The notes under the pieces: generated by a model | The model's database searches: none | What the model was told of the DNA's origin: nothing | What the model saw: the letters and a program-made list of their open reading frames with translations, nothing else | Source: DASQEH01 sp963765725 | GTDB taxonomy: Bacteria; Actinomycetota; Actinomycetes; Propionibacteriales; Nocardioidaceae | DNA: 64,000 nucleotides | Direction: 5' to 3' | NCBI GenBank assembly: GCA_963765725.1 | Contig: CAVXXI010000001.1 | Coordinates: 372,001-436,000 of the forward strand | Translations under genes and position numbers: made by a program | Part shown: positions 44,716 through 53,816 of the stretch, piece by piece | Layout: every line of letters begins with the position of its first letter | Position numbering within the stretch: position 1 is the first letter of the stretch

Positions 44716-46295
44716 TGCCGACAGGGATGACGTACTCCGTCGCTCTCGACGGCATCGACGGAAGGGTGGTCACCGTCGAGGCCGACATCTCCGACGGCGT
44801 CCCCGGCTGGTCGCTGTCGGGGCTGCCCGACAGCTGCGTGAGCGAGGCCCGCGACCGCTGTCGCGCCGCGATGGTCAACAGCGCCGAGAGGTGGCCGGAC
44901 CGGCGGGTGACCGTCGCCATGTACCCGGCCGACGTCCGCAAGGTCGGGTCGCATTACGACCTCGCCATCGCGTTGGCGCTGCTGGCGGCGAAGGGGTCGA
45001 TACCCGGCGACGCCTTGAGGACGACGGCCGTGTTCGGTGAGCTGGCCCTCGACGGCCGGCTGCGGTCGGTTCCCGGCGTGCTGCCGGCTACCCTGAGCGC
45101 GCTCGAGGCCGGGCTGGAGCGCGTGATCGTTCCCGCCTCCAACGCCGCCGAGGCTCGGCTGGTCGGCGGCCTCGACGTGATGGGGGTCCGTTCCTTACGT
45201 GAGTGCATGGCGATGCTCTCGGGCACGGAGCTGCCCGACGAGCCTGACCAGCCGCCGCTCCACGAGGACCTGCGTGGCCCCGGCCGTCGTCCGGTCAGGG
45301 CGGACGGCTGTGACCTCGCCGACGTCCGTGGCCAGGCGCTGGCGCGCTGGTGTGTCGAGGTGGCCGCCGCAGGCGGTCACCACCTCTTCCTCGAAGGTCC
45401 GCCCGGGGCGGGCAAGACGATGCTCGCCGAGCGCTTCACGCCGCTGCTGCCCGACCTCGACCTGCTCGCCTCCATCGAGGTCAGCAAGATCCACTCGGTG
45501 GCAGGGCTGCTGTCGCGCGACGCGCCACGCGTGGTCAGGCCACCGTTCCTCGCCCCTCACCACACCGACACGGTGGCCTCCGTCATCGGTGGCGGCACCC
45601 GGCTGATCAAGCCCGGCGCCGTGAGCCTCGCCCACCTCGGCGTGCTCTTCCTCGACGAGGCACCCGAGTTCAGGCCGAGCGTCCACGACGCCCTGCGGCA
45701 ACCACTCGAGAGCGGCGAAATCTCCATCCGCCGCGCCGAGGGGTCCGCGAGGTTTCCCGCGGGGTTCCTGTTGGTGTGTGCGGCCAACCCGTGCCCGTGC
45801 GGCTACGGATACGACAAGGCGCTGCGGTGTACCTGTACCGCCGACAAGGCACGCCGCTACCGGGCGCGCATCTCCGGACCCGTGCGTGACCGCATCGACA
45901 TCACCCACACGGTGCTGCCCGTCAACCGGGCCGAGATGCGGCAGGTCGTCGGCGAGGACGGCACCACTGCGGCGGTCGGCGCCCGCGTGGCGGCCGCTCG
46001 GGAGCGTCAGCGGGTCCGGTTCGTGGGGTTGCCGTGGTCGACCAACGGTGAGGTGCCCGGCTACGAGTTCCGGCGGATCTGTCGCCTGGACGCCGATGCC
46101 GCGGGTCTCATCGAGGAGGCCGTCGAGCGCGGGACCCTTACCCAGCGGGGCGCCGACCGGGTGGCCCGGCTGTCCTGGACGGTGGCCGACCTGGCGGGCT
46201 GTGAGGCGCCGCGACCCCGGCACGTGTTCGAGGCCCTGTACCTGCGCACCGACGGCCTCGTCGGCCGTAGCGTCGGCGCGCGGAGCGTGGCCTGA
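44715..46295 (+). CDS. comM: ComM/YifB-family Mg-chelatase-like ATPase
   Basis: 526 residues. The N-terminal Lon-protease-like fold region has VEADISDGVPGWSLSGLPDS. The AAA+ domain has Walker A LEGPPGAGKTMLAERF and Walker B VLFLDEAPEF, with AANPCPCGY and the family cysteines C-x-C-x... after it. ComM is a hexameric helicase that promotes branch migration during natural transformation in Gram-negatives. In Actinobacteria it is conserved before dprA. Start and stop both overlap neighbours by one base. Confidence 0.94.
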   Translation: MPTGMTYSVALDGIDGRVVTVEADISDGVPGWSLSGLPDSCVSEARDRCRAAMVNSAERWPDRRVTVAMYPADVRKVGSHYDLAIALALLAAKGSIPGDALRTTAVFGELALDGRLRSVPGVLPATLSALEAGLERVIVPASNAAEARLVGGLDVMGVRSLRECMAMLSGTELPDEPDQPPLHEDLRGPGRRPVRADGCDLADVRGQALARWCVEVAAAGGHHLFLEGPPGAGKTMLAERFTPLLPDLDLLASIEVSKIHSVAGLLSRDAPRVVRPPFLAPHHTDTVASVIGGGTRLIKPGAVSLAHLGVLFLDEAPEFRPSVHDALRQPLESGEISIRRAEGSARFPAGFLLVCAANPCPCGYGYDKALRCTCTADKARRYRARISGPVRDRIDITHTVLPVNRAEMRQVVGEDGTTAAVGARVAAARERQRVRFVGLPWSTNGEVPGYEFRRICRLDADAAGLIEEAVERGTLTQRGADRVARLSWTVADLAGCEAPRPRHVFEALYLRTDGLVGRSVGARSVA

Positions 46296-47533
46296 TGCCG
46301 GGACCCGACGCAGCCGAGCGCCGCGCCAGGATGGTGCTGAGCGCTGTCGTCGAGCCCGGCGACACCGACGCCTGCCGCCTGATCCGGGAGCACTCGGCGT
46401 CGGATCTGCTGGCCAAGTTGCGCTCGCGGGGGGCGACCGCCGGCTCGACAGCAGGTCTGACGTCGTCGTCGTCGTCGTCGTCGAAGGTCGCGACGTGGGT
46501 CCAGCGCGCAGTTGCCGCCGATGACGACGACGTTCCCCGCGCTGCTGCCGCCGTCTCCGCGCGGTACGTCTGCCCGGGCGACGACGAGTGGGAGCCCGCC
46601 TTGGATGACCTCGCGAGGCTGGAGGACGAGCCGGGCGACCGTCGCGGTGGAGCTCCGTTCGGCCTGTGGCTGCGAGGGGGCGGCTCGCTGAGTGCGCTGA
46701 GCCGTCGCTGCGTCGCGATCGTGGGAGCCCGCCGCTCCACGCCCTATGGCGAGCACGTCGCATCCGGGTTGGCGTTCGACGCCGCCTCACGCGGGTTCGC
46801 TGTGGTGTCCGGCGGGGCGTACGGCATAGACGCGGCCGCCCACCGGGCGGTGCTGTCCTGCGGTGGGCCGACCTTGGCCGTGCTCGCAGGCGGCGTCGAC
46901 AACCTCTACCCCACCGGCAACGGCACGCTGCTCGGCGAGGTCGCGGTCCGGGGCCTGCTGGTGAGTGAGGCACCGCCAGGATGCGTCCCCAGCAGGTCAA
47001 GGTTCCTGGTCCGCAACCGGCTCATCGCAGCCCTGAGCCAGGGCACGGTCGTCGTCGAGGCGGCTCTGCGCAGCGGTGCGCTCAACACCGCCCGGTGGGC
47101 TCTTGATCTCGGCCGTGGCGTGATGGGCGTCCCCGGACCGGTCACCTCCAGGACGTCGGCGGGTGTGCACGAGCTGCTCCGACAACCGGGCACGCTGCTC
47201 GTCACCGACGCGCTGGAGATGATCGAGCACGTGTCACCGGCCGGCGTGGGTCTCGCTCCCCGCAAGTCGGGGCGGCTCCGGCCGGTGGACAGCATCGAGG
47301 GCGTGAGCAGGCGGGTCCTCGACGCGATGCCGAAGCTGGCGGGCGCCCCCGCTGAGTCGATCGCGCTCGACGCGGGCGTCCGGCCGGGCGAGGTGAGCCG
47401 GCACCTGGCCCAGTTGCGCGATGCCGGCCTCGTCACGGAGCGCGCCGATGGATGGGTCCTGATCAGCACCTCGGTTCGGCGCGGGGCCGCGGCCCTGCCT
47501 GGGCCGAGAGCCCGGGGTCGGGTGACAGCATGA
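46295..47533 (+). CDS. dprA: DNA-processing protein DprA
   Basis: 412 residues. The Rossmann-like DprA core has VAIVGARRSTPYGEHVASGL, VVSGGAYGIDAAAHRAVL, VLAGGVDNLYPTGN and FLVRNRLIAALSQGTVVVEA. A C-terminal winged helix follows. It loads RecA onto incoming single-stranded DNA. The N-terminal part has a seven-serine run from a (TCG)7 tract, absent from most DprA proteins. It overlaps comM by one base. Confidence 0.95.
   Translation: MPGPDAAERRARMVLSAVVEPGDTDACRLIREHSASDLLAKLRSRGATAGSTAGLTSSSSSSSKVATWVQRAVAADDDDVPRAAAAVSARYVCPGDDEWEPALDDLARLEDEPGDRRGGAPFGLWLRGGGSLSALSRRCVAIVGARRSTPYGEHVASGLAFDAASRGFAVVSGGAYGIDAAAHRAVLSCGGPTLAVLAGGVDNLYPTGNGTLLGEVAVRGLLVSEAPPGCVPSRSRFLVRNRLIAALSQGTVVVEAALRSGALNTARWALDLGRGVMGVPGPVTSRTSAGVHELLRQPGTLLVTDALEMIEHVSPAGVGLAPRKSGRLRPVDSIEGVSRRVLDAMPKLAGAPAESIALDAGVRPGEVSRHLAQLRDAGLVTERADGWVLISTSVRRGAAALPGPRARGRVTA
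46463..46483 (+). repeat. (TCG)7 trinucleotide repeat in dprA
   Basis: Seven perfect TCG units encode seven consecutive serines in the DprA linker before the core. The repeat is a multiple of three, so length changes would keep the frame. Confidence 0.9.
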
Positions 47534-47536
47534 GGT

Positions 47537-48469
47537 GTGCCTGCGACCGCAGCGAGTCTCCCCGCATCCTTCGCTGGTGCCGTCGCCGACTACCGCCGCT
47601 ATCTCGAGTCCGAGCGGGACCTCGCCCCGCACACGGTCCGGGCCTACCTCGGCGACGTGGGCGACCTGCTCACGCATGCGGCTCGGGTCGGCTGCAGGGA
47701 GCTGACCGATATCGACATCCGCACGATGCGCAGCTGGCTGGCCCGCCAACAGAGCCTCGGCCGGTCGCGGACCACGCTGTCGCGGCGCGCGACCGCCGCG
47801 CGGGTGTTCACGGCGTGGGCGACGGCGACGGGACGTGTCCCCGTCGACCCGGGTTCGCTGTTGTCCAGCTCGAAGGCGTATCGGGTGCTGCCTGCATCGT
47901 TGTCGGGTGACCAGGTGCGAAGGCTGCTCGACGCGGCGGCCACCCGGGCGCGCGAGCATGGATTGACCGGGCTGCGCGACGTCGCCATCCTCGAGGTGCT
48001 GTACGCGACAGGCGTGCGTGTCGGCGAGCTCACCGGTCTCGACATCGACGATGTCGACACCGAACGTCGTATCGTCCGCGTACTCGGCAAGGGCCGCAAG
48101 GAGCGGTCGGTGCCCTACGGACTGCCGGCGGGCCGAGCCGTCGACGAGTGGCTACGTTCGGGCCGGCCCCGGCTGGCTGTTCCCGGCAGCGGCGCTGCCC
48201 TTTTCCTCGGCTCACGCGGACGCCGCATCGACCAGCGGGCGGTCCGGACCCTGGTTCACGCCCGGCTGGCGGACGTCGACGGGGCTCCGGACCTCGGCCC
48301 GCACGGCCTGCGGCACACCGCCGCCACCCACCTGCTCGAAGGCGGAGCGGATCTGCGGGCCGTGCAGGAGATCCTCGGCCACGCGTCCCTCGCCACGACC
48401 CAGCTGTACACCCACGTATCGACCGATCGGCTCCGTCGCGCCTACTCGCAGGCTCATCCGCGCGCCTGA
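47537..48469 (+). CDS. xerC: Tyrosine recombinase XerC
   Basis: 310 residues. An N-terminal SAM-like core-binding domain is followed by the catalytic domain with all conserved residues: Arg in YATGVRVGELTGL, Lys in GKGRKERSVP, HGLRHTAATHLLEGG, GHASLATTQ and the nucleophilic Tyr in LYTHV. It resolves chromosome dimers at dif with XerD. GTG 47537 lies three bases after dprA. Its 3' end overlaps the M23-like gene by 16 bases, tail-to-tail. Confidence 0.94.
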   Translation: MPATAASLPASFAGAVADYRRYLESERDLAPHTVRAYLGDVGDLLTHAARVGCRELTDIDIRTMRSWLARQQSLGRSRTTLSRRATAARVFTAWATATGRVPVDPGSLLSSSKAYRVLPASLSGDQVRRLLDAAATRAREHGLTGLRDVAILEVLYATGVRVGELTGLDIDDVDTERRIVRVLGKGRKERSVPYGLPAGRAVDEWLRSGRPRLAVPGSGAALFLGSRGRRIDQRAVRTLVHARLADVDGAPDLGPHGLRHTAATHLLEGGADLRAVQEILGHASLATTQLYTHVSTDRLRRAYSQAHPRA

Positions 48470-49186
48470 CCGGGGCCGGCGAGGGCGGCCAGCAGCGACA
48501 TGACCGCGGCGACCACGGCGGCAGCCGCTCCCCTTGCGGCGGCTGAACGGCCCCCGTCGGGCACCGAACGACCTGAGGTCTTCCGCGGGTCAGGACCGTC
48601 GAGGGAACGACCCGCGGTCGGCGATACCGGCGCCGGCGCCGGTGCCGGCTCGGCGAGGGGACCCGGCCCGGCGTCAGCCGCGGTCAGGGGCTTCAGCCTG
48701 ACCGGTCGAGGACCGAGGAGGTCGAGCGGGTCGAGGTAGACGCTCCCGCGGCGCAGCCCCAGGTGGAGGCACACCCCGGGCGCGCAGTGTGAGAACGGCG
48801 TCTGCAGCAGCCCGATGACCTCACCGGCGTGGACGTCGTCACCACGGTGGACGGCGGCTGTCACCGGCTCGTACGTGGACCGCAGGCCGCCATGGTCGAC
48901 GACCACGACGCCCCGTCCCGCCAACGGCCCCGCGAACCGGACGGTCCCGGCGCCGATCGGCGAGTACTGGCTCGGCCGGCGACCCGAGCAGGTCGACGCC
49001 CCGGTGCCCGGCGTCCCATGCGTGCGCCGGCGGCTCGAACCCCCGCACGACGGCCGGGGTGGGCTGAAGGGGCCACACCCAGGTGCGGTGCGCGGAAGCG
49101 GGGACCGGCGGCGACGCGGCGGCCGGTACGGCACCTGTGATCAGCGCCAGGCCGGCAACCAGCGACGCTGTGCGTGAGGCTCTCAT
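48454..49186 (-). CDS. M23 (LytM)-type peptidase-like protein, membrane-anchored (frameshifted)
   Basis: About 243 residues. A signal peptide (about 1-25) precedes a LytM domain. HRGVDLLG holds the first zinc ligands and CLHLGLRRGSVYLDPLDLLG the last; the usual H-x-H is C-x-H here, so the general-base His is missing. A Pro/Ala linker and a C-terminal hydrophobic helix (AAAAVVAAVMSLLAALAG) follow. One extra base at about 48960-48964 breaks the frame before PIGAGTVRFAGPLAGRGVVV. It may be a regulator of a cell-wall hydrolase rather than a peptidase. Confidence 0.75.
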
Positions 49187-49351
49187 GGCCCGAGCCTGTA
49201 CTCCCGGCGTGGTCTCCGGCGACCGGACGTGCGGGCCTGTGGAGGACGAGCGGGCGGGCCGAGGCTGTGGACACATCGGACGCCGTGGCTTCGTGGCGGC
49301 GGCGCCTTCCCTTGCCGTCGCCACGGTTTCCGTGAACGGTCGGAGGTCCAC

Positions 49352-49357
49352 TACACT
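49352..49357 (+). promoter_or_regulatory. -10 element of the rpsB promoter
   Basis: TACACT has a weak -35-like TTCCGT (49328-49333) 18 bases upstream. It would give a leader of about 220 bases before rpsB. Confidence 0.4.
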
Positions 49358-49392
49358 CGTCGTAGCGATCCGAACCATTCGGGTCGACTTCG

Positions 49393-49425
49393 CACGCCCA
49401 CACACCGCAGCCTGCTGCGGGCGTG
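49393..49425 (+). ncRNA. Bulged hairpin in the rpsB leader
   Basis: CACGCCC (49393-49399) and CGCAG (49406-49410) pair with CTGCGGGCGTG (49415-49425) around a four-base loop, leaving a six-base ACACAC bulge. The fold gives about 11 pairs. Ribosomal protein S2 mRNAs often carry autoregulatory leaders; a role here is inferred. Confidence 0.4.
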
Positions 49426-49588
49426 TGCCTCGGTCTCCTCCGGGGGTAACCGGCCCATGTCGGTCACCTTCGAAAGAGCGGTGCACGCGTGAGCGTCAGG
49501 GTCTCGACACCTCGGGACACAAACCGCAACGCGGGGCCGAAGGGCGCCGCAGACCCGGTGCCGCACAGGCACCAGAGGAGGAACGCTC

Positions 49589-50687
49589 ATGGCCGTCGTG
49601 ACCATGCGTCAGCTGCTCGAGAGCGGCGTCCACTTCGGGCACCAGACCCGCCGGTGGAACCCGAAGATGAAGCGCTTCATCATGACCGAGCGCAACGGCA
49701 TCTACATCATCGACCTCCAGCAGTCCCTCGCCTACATCGACCGGGGCTATGCGTTCATCAAGAGCGCGGTGGCGTCCGGCGGCAACGTGCTGTTCGTCGG
49801 CACCAAGAAGCAGGCGCAGGAGGCCATCTTCGAACAGGCGAAGCGGGTCGGGATGCCCTTCGTGAACCAGCGGTGGCTCGGAGGCATGCTGACCAACTTC
49901 CAGACCGTGCACCAGCGCATCCTTCGTCTGAAGGAGCTCGAGGAGATCGACTTCGACGACGTGGCGGGCTCGAGCCGCACCAAGAAGGAGCTGCTCCAGA
50001 TGCGGCGGGAGAAGGACAAGCTCGACCGCACACTCGGCGGCATCCGCGACATGGGCCGGGTGCCCGCAGCCGTCTGGATCGTCGACACCAACAAGGAGCA
50101 CCTCGCCGTCGACGAGGCCCGCAAGCTGGGTATCCCGATCGTGGCGATCCTCGACAGCAACTGCGACCCCGACATGGTCGACTTCCCGATCCCGGGCAAC
50201 GACGACGCCATCCGGTCCGTCACGCTGCTCACGCGCATCGTCGCCGACGCGGTCGCCGACGGGCTGATGGCGCGTGCCGGCGTCCGGACGGGGCAGGAGG
50301 CGACGGGCGAGGAGCTCGGTGCCGAGGAGCCGCTGGCCGAGTGGGAGAAGGAGCTGCTGGGCCGGCAGGCCGACGAGGCCGCCGCTCAGGCCGCGGCCGG
50401 TCCGACCGGCACCGCCGAGGTCGCGGCGGTCCCGACCGACGCTTCGGTTGCGGCTCTGGTGGACGACGCTGCCGCTACACCTGTCACCACCGACTCCGAC
50501 GCGGGCTCGGCTGCACCGGTAGCCGACCGACGGCGACGGCGATGCGCAGCCCGGTCCCGACGAGCCGGTGACGGTCGGCGGTGAGCCCGCAGACGGTGGC
50601 GACACGGAACCGTCGGACTCTTCTCCCGACGAGACGGTGACGACTGTCGGCGGAGAGCCGGCCGACGACGGCGCGACCCCGGCCTGA
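49589..50687 (+). CDS. rpsB: Small ribosomal subunit protein uS2 with acidic tail (frameshifted)
   Basis: About 365 residues after correction. The first 230 are ordinary uS2: VTMRQLLESGVHFGHQTRRW, GNVLFVGTKKQAQ, VNQRWLGGMLTNFQT and IPGNDDAIRSV. An Ala/acidic tail of over 100 residues follows. One extra base at about 50522-50528 shifts the frame; the true tail then reads TDGDGDAQPGPDEPVTVGGE and carries a duplicated VGGEPAD block before the TGA at 50685. ATG 49589 follows GAGGAGGA. uS2 joins the 30S late and needs bS1 in many bacteria. Confidence 0.95.
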
Positions 50688-50768
50688 CGCAGGACCGCGG
50701 CGCGTTACTCACGCACGACGGGCGACGCCACCTCGCGAGCCCGCCACGACAACGAAGAATGGATGGAC

Positions 50769-51587
50769 ATGGCTATCACTGCCGCTGACGTCAAGAAGCT
50801 TCGCGACGCCACGGGCGCCGGGATGATGGACTCGAAGAAGGCCCTGACCGAGACCGACGGCGACTTCGACAAGGCCATCGAGGTGCTGCGTGTCAACGGG
50901 GCAGCGAAGGCCGCCAAGCGTGGAGCGGAGCGCACCGCCACCGCCGGCCTGGTCGCGACCTCGGGTGGCGCCCTCGTCGAGCTCAACTGCGAGACGGACT
51001 TCGTCGCGAAGTCCGAGGGCTTCATCGACCTGGCGAACGAGATCGTGGCGACCGCCGAGCGGGTGCAGGCCGATGACATCGACACCTTGAGCAAGGCGGC
51101 CACGTCCACAGGTCAGACCGTGGCGGAGGCCATCGAGGCCTTTGCCGCCGTGATCGGCGAGAAGATCGAGCTCGGGCGGGTGGCGTACGTCGACGGCCAG
51201 GCGATGGTGTACCTGCACCGCAGGGCCAGCGACCTCCCGCCCGCTGTCGGTGTGCTGCTGGCGTTCGACGGCGACGACGAGGAGGCGGCCCGGGGCGCGG
51301 CGATGCAGGTCGCGGCGATGCGTCCGCAGTTCGTGACCCGCGACGAGGTACCCGACGACGTCGTCGCCAAGGAGCGCGAGATCGCCGAGCGCACCGCCCT
51401 CGAGGAGGGCAAGCCCGAACAGGCGATCCCCCGCATCATCGAGGGCCGGCTCAACGGCTTCTTCAAAGATGTCGTCCTGCTCGAGCAGCCGTCGGTGCAG
51501 GACAGCAAGAAGTCGGTCAAGGCCGTGCTCGACGAGGCCGGTGTTACGGTCAAGCGCTTCGCCCGCTTCGAGGTGGGCCGCTCCTGA
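50769..51587 (+). CDS. tsf: Translation elongation factor Ts
   Basis: 272 residues. It begins MAITAADVKKLRDATGAGMM and carries the signature ELNCETDFVAKSEGF (about 76-90). Two EF-Tu-binding core subdomains follow, as in E. coli EF-Ts. It exchanges GDP for GTP on EF-Tu. An ATG at 50763 would add two residues. It lies 81 bases after rpsB and 51 before pyrH. Confidence 0.96.
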   Translation: MAITAADVKKLRDATGAGMMDSKKALTETDGDFDKAIEVLRVNGAAKAAKRGAERTATAGLVATSGGALVELNCETDFVAKSEGFIDLANEIVATAERVQADDIDTLSKAATSTGQTVAEAIEAFAAVIGEKIELGRVAYVDGQAMVYLHRRASDLPPAVGVLLAFDGDDEEAARGAAMQVAAMRPQFVTRDEVPDDVVAKEREIAERTALEEGKPEQAIPRIIEGRLNGFFKDVVLLEQPSVQDSKKSVKAVLDEAGVTVKRFARFEVGRS

Positions 51588-51638
51588 CACCCTGACCCGC
51601 ACTTCCACCACGACAGTCGCCCGGGGAGGCCGGTACTG

Positions 51639-52388
51639 ATGGAACTGACCGACGAGAACGCCCACGAACGCGAGTCGCTCGCCTACCACCGGGTGCTGCT
51701 GAAGCTGTCGGGGGAGGTGTTCGGCGGGGGCAAGCTGGGCGTCGACCCCGACGTCGTGCACGCGATCGCCACCGAGATCGCGACGGTGGTGAGGCAGGGC
51801 GTCCAGGTCGCGATCGTCCTCGGCGGCGGGAACTTCTTCCGTGGCGCCGAGCTGCAGCAGCGCGGGATGGACCGGGCGCGGGCCGACTACATGGGGATGC
51901 TCGGCATCGTGATGAACTGCCTGGCGCTGCAGGACTTCCTCGAGAAGGAGGGCATCGAGACGCGGGTACAGACCGCGATCACGATGGGCCAGGTCGCGGA
52001 GCCGTACATCCCTCGCCGGGCCATCCGGCACCTCGAGAAGGGCCGCGTGGTCATCTTCGGGGCCGGCGCCGGGCTGCCCTTCTTCTCCACGGACACCGTC
52101 GCGGTGCAGCGGGCGCTCGAAACCAAGTGCGACGTCGTCTTGATGGGCAAGAACGGCGTCGACGGCGTGTACACCGCCGACCCTCGTACCGACCCGACGG
52201 CGACCAAGCTCGACACGGTCAGCTACAACGAGGCTCTTCAGCGCGGTCTTCGCGTCGCCGACGCCACCGCGTTCGCCTTGTGCATGGAGAACGACCTCCC
52301 GATGATCGTCTTCGGCATGATGGACACCGGTGTGATCGCCCGCATCGTGCAGGGTGAGAAGATCGGGACGTACGTGAGCGGGGACTGA
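51639..52388 (+). CDS. pyrH: UMP kinase PyrH
   Basis: 249 residues. The amino-acid-kinase fold shows RVLLKLSGEVFGG, VLGGGNFFRGAEL, YMGMLGIVMNCLAL and LMGKNGVDGVYTADP. It phosphorylates UMP to UDP and is feedback-regulated by UTP in most bacteria. ATG 51639 has GGGGAGG upstream. The rpsB-tsf-pyrH-frr order is conserved. Confidence 0.97.
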   Translation: MELTDENAHERESLAYHRVLLKLSGEVFGGGKLGVDPDVVHAIATEIATVVRQGVQVAIVLGGGNFFRGAELQQRGMDRARADYMGMLGIVMNCLALQDFLEKEGIETRVQTAITMGQVAEPYIPRRAIRHLEKGRVVIFGAGAGLPFFSTDTVAVQRALETKCDVVLMGKNGVDGVYTADPRTDPTATKLDTVSYNEALQRGLRVADATAFALCMENDLPMIVFGMMDTGVIARIVQGEKIGTYVSGD

Positions 52389-52408
52389 CCAGACAAAGGA
52401 GACCCGGA

Positions 52409-52966
52409 GTGATCGAGGAAGCCCTCAAGGACGCCGACCAGAAGATGCGCAAAGCGGTCGAGGTGGCCAAGGACGACTTCGCCACCATCCGGACCGGCCG
52501 AGCCAACCCCTCGATGTTCTCGAAGCTGACCGCCGACTACTACGGCAGCCCGACGCCCCTGCAGCAGCTCGCGTCGTTCTCCAACCCCGAGCCGCGCGTC
52601 ATCACCATCAACGTGTACGACAGGCAGGCGCTGCCGGGCATCGAGAAGGCCATCCGTGACTCCGATCTCGGCGTCAACCCCACCAACAACGGCGACAACC
52701 TGCGGGTGGTCATGCCGGAGCTGACCGAGGACCGTCGCAAGGAGTACATCAAGCTCGCCCGGTCCAAGGCGGAGGACGGGCGGGTGTCCGTCCGCAACAT
52801 CCGTCGGCACGCCAAGCAGCAGATGGAGCGGGCGCAGAAGGAGGGCGAGGTCGGCGAGGACGATGTGTCGGGGGCAGAGAAGCGTCTCGACGCCATGACG
52901 AAGAAGCACGTCGACTCGATCGACGACCTGCTCAAGCACAAGGAAGCCGAGCTCTTGGAGGTCTGA
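52409..52966 (+). CDS. frr: Ribosome recycling factor
   Basis: 185 residues. The three-helix bundle has FATIRTGRANPSMFSKLTAD near the N-terminus and LTEDRRKEYIKLA with VSVRNIRRHAKQQM later. With EF-G it splits post-termination ribosomes. GTG 52409 follows AAAGGAG. cdsA begins five bases after its stop. Confidence 0.97.
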   Translation: MIEEALKDADQKMRKAVEVAKDDFATIRTGRANPSMFSKLTADYYGSPTPLQQLASFSNPEPRVITINVYDRQALPGIEKAIRDSDLGVNPTNNGDNLRVVMPELTEDRRKEYIKLARSKAEDGRVSVRNIRRHAKQQMERAQKEGEVGEDDVSGAEKRLDAMTKKHVDSIDDLLKHKEAELLEV

Positions 52967-52970
52967 GGCG

Positions 52971-53816
52971 ATGTCGGCGGGGTCTTCGGGGGCAACGGCC
53001 TCCACCAGCCGCGCCGGTCGGGACCTCCCCGCGGCGATCGCGGTGTCGATCGCCCTCATCGGCGTCGTCGTGGTGTCGCTCGTCTACGTCAAGGCCGGCT
53101 TCCTCGCCGTCGTCGCCGCCGCCATCCTCATCGCGCTGTGGGAGCTCGGGCGAGCACTCGCGCTGAGCGGTACCTGGCTACCGGTGCCGCCGATGGCAGC
53201 CGGCGCGCTCGCGATGATCGCCGGCTCCTACTACGGCGGCGCCGACGTTCTCGTCGCGACCTTGGCCGCTACCGTGCTCGCGTCCCTGTTGTGGCGGATG
53301 CCACGAGGGCAGGCCGGCTTCGTCAAGGACGTGAGCGCAGCGGTGTTCTGCCTCGTCTACGTCCCGTTCCTGGCGTCGTTCGTGGCGCTGCTGCTCGCGC
53401 CCCACGACGGCGTTCGGCGGGTGCTGACGTTCTTCGCGGTCACCGCCGCCTCCGACATCGGCGGGTACTGCGTCGGTGTGCTCTTCGGCCGGCACCCGAT
53501 GGCCCCGTTGATCAGCCCGAAGAAGTCCTGGGAGGGCTTCGCCGGGTCGGCAGTCGGCTGCGTCGCGGTCGGCGTGGTCTCAGTCGTCTACTGGCTGGAC
53601 GGCGACGTGCTGGTCGGCGTCCTGCTGGGCGCCGCCGTGGCCGTCGCCGCCACGCTTGGCGACCTGGTGGAGTCACTGATCAAGCGCGACCTCGGCATCA
53701 AGGACATGAGCAACATCCTGCCCGGCCACGGCGGCATCATGGACCGTCTCGACTCCTTGCTCGCCGCAGTCCCCGTCGTCTACCTGGTGCTGCACTTCCT
53801 GGTGCCGATCAGCTAG
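52971..53816 (+). CDS. cdsA: Phosphatidate cytidylyltransferase CdsA
   Basis: 281 residues with seven or eight membrane helices. The C-terminal CDP-DAG synthase signature is LGDLVESLIKRDLGIKD followed by NILPGHGGIMDRLDS, both complete. It makes CDP-diacylglycerol from phosphatidate and CTP. ATG 52971 is used. Its TAG overlaps the opposite-strand TAG of the hydrolase gene within a CTAG palindrome at 53813-53816. Confidence 0.95.
   Translation: MSAGSSGATASTSRAGRDLPAAIAVSIALIGVVVVSLVYVKAGFLAVVAAAILIALWELGRALALSGTWLPVPPMAAGALAMIAGSYYGGADVLVATLAATVLASLLWRMPRGQAGFVKDVSAAVFCLVYVPFLASFVALLLAPHDGVRRVLTFFAVTAASDIGGYCVGVLFGRHPMAPLISPKKSWEGFAGSAVGCVAVGVVSVVYWLDGDVLVGVLLGAAVAVAATLGDLVESLIKRDLGIKDMSNILPGHGGIMDRLDSLLAAVPVVYLVLHFLVPIS

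Larger units (their letters stand above)
49187..49588 (+). other. Gene-less region upstream of rpsB with structured leader
   Basis: 402 bases separate the M23-like gene from rpsB. The part after about 49364 would be transcribed as an rpsB leader of roughly 220 bases. It contains the hairpin at 49393-49425. No open frame in it resembles a protein family. Confidence 0.5.
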
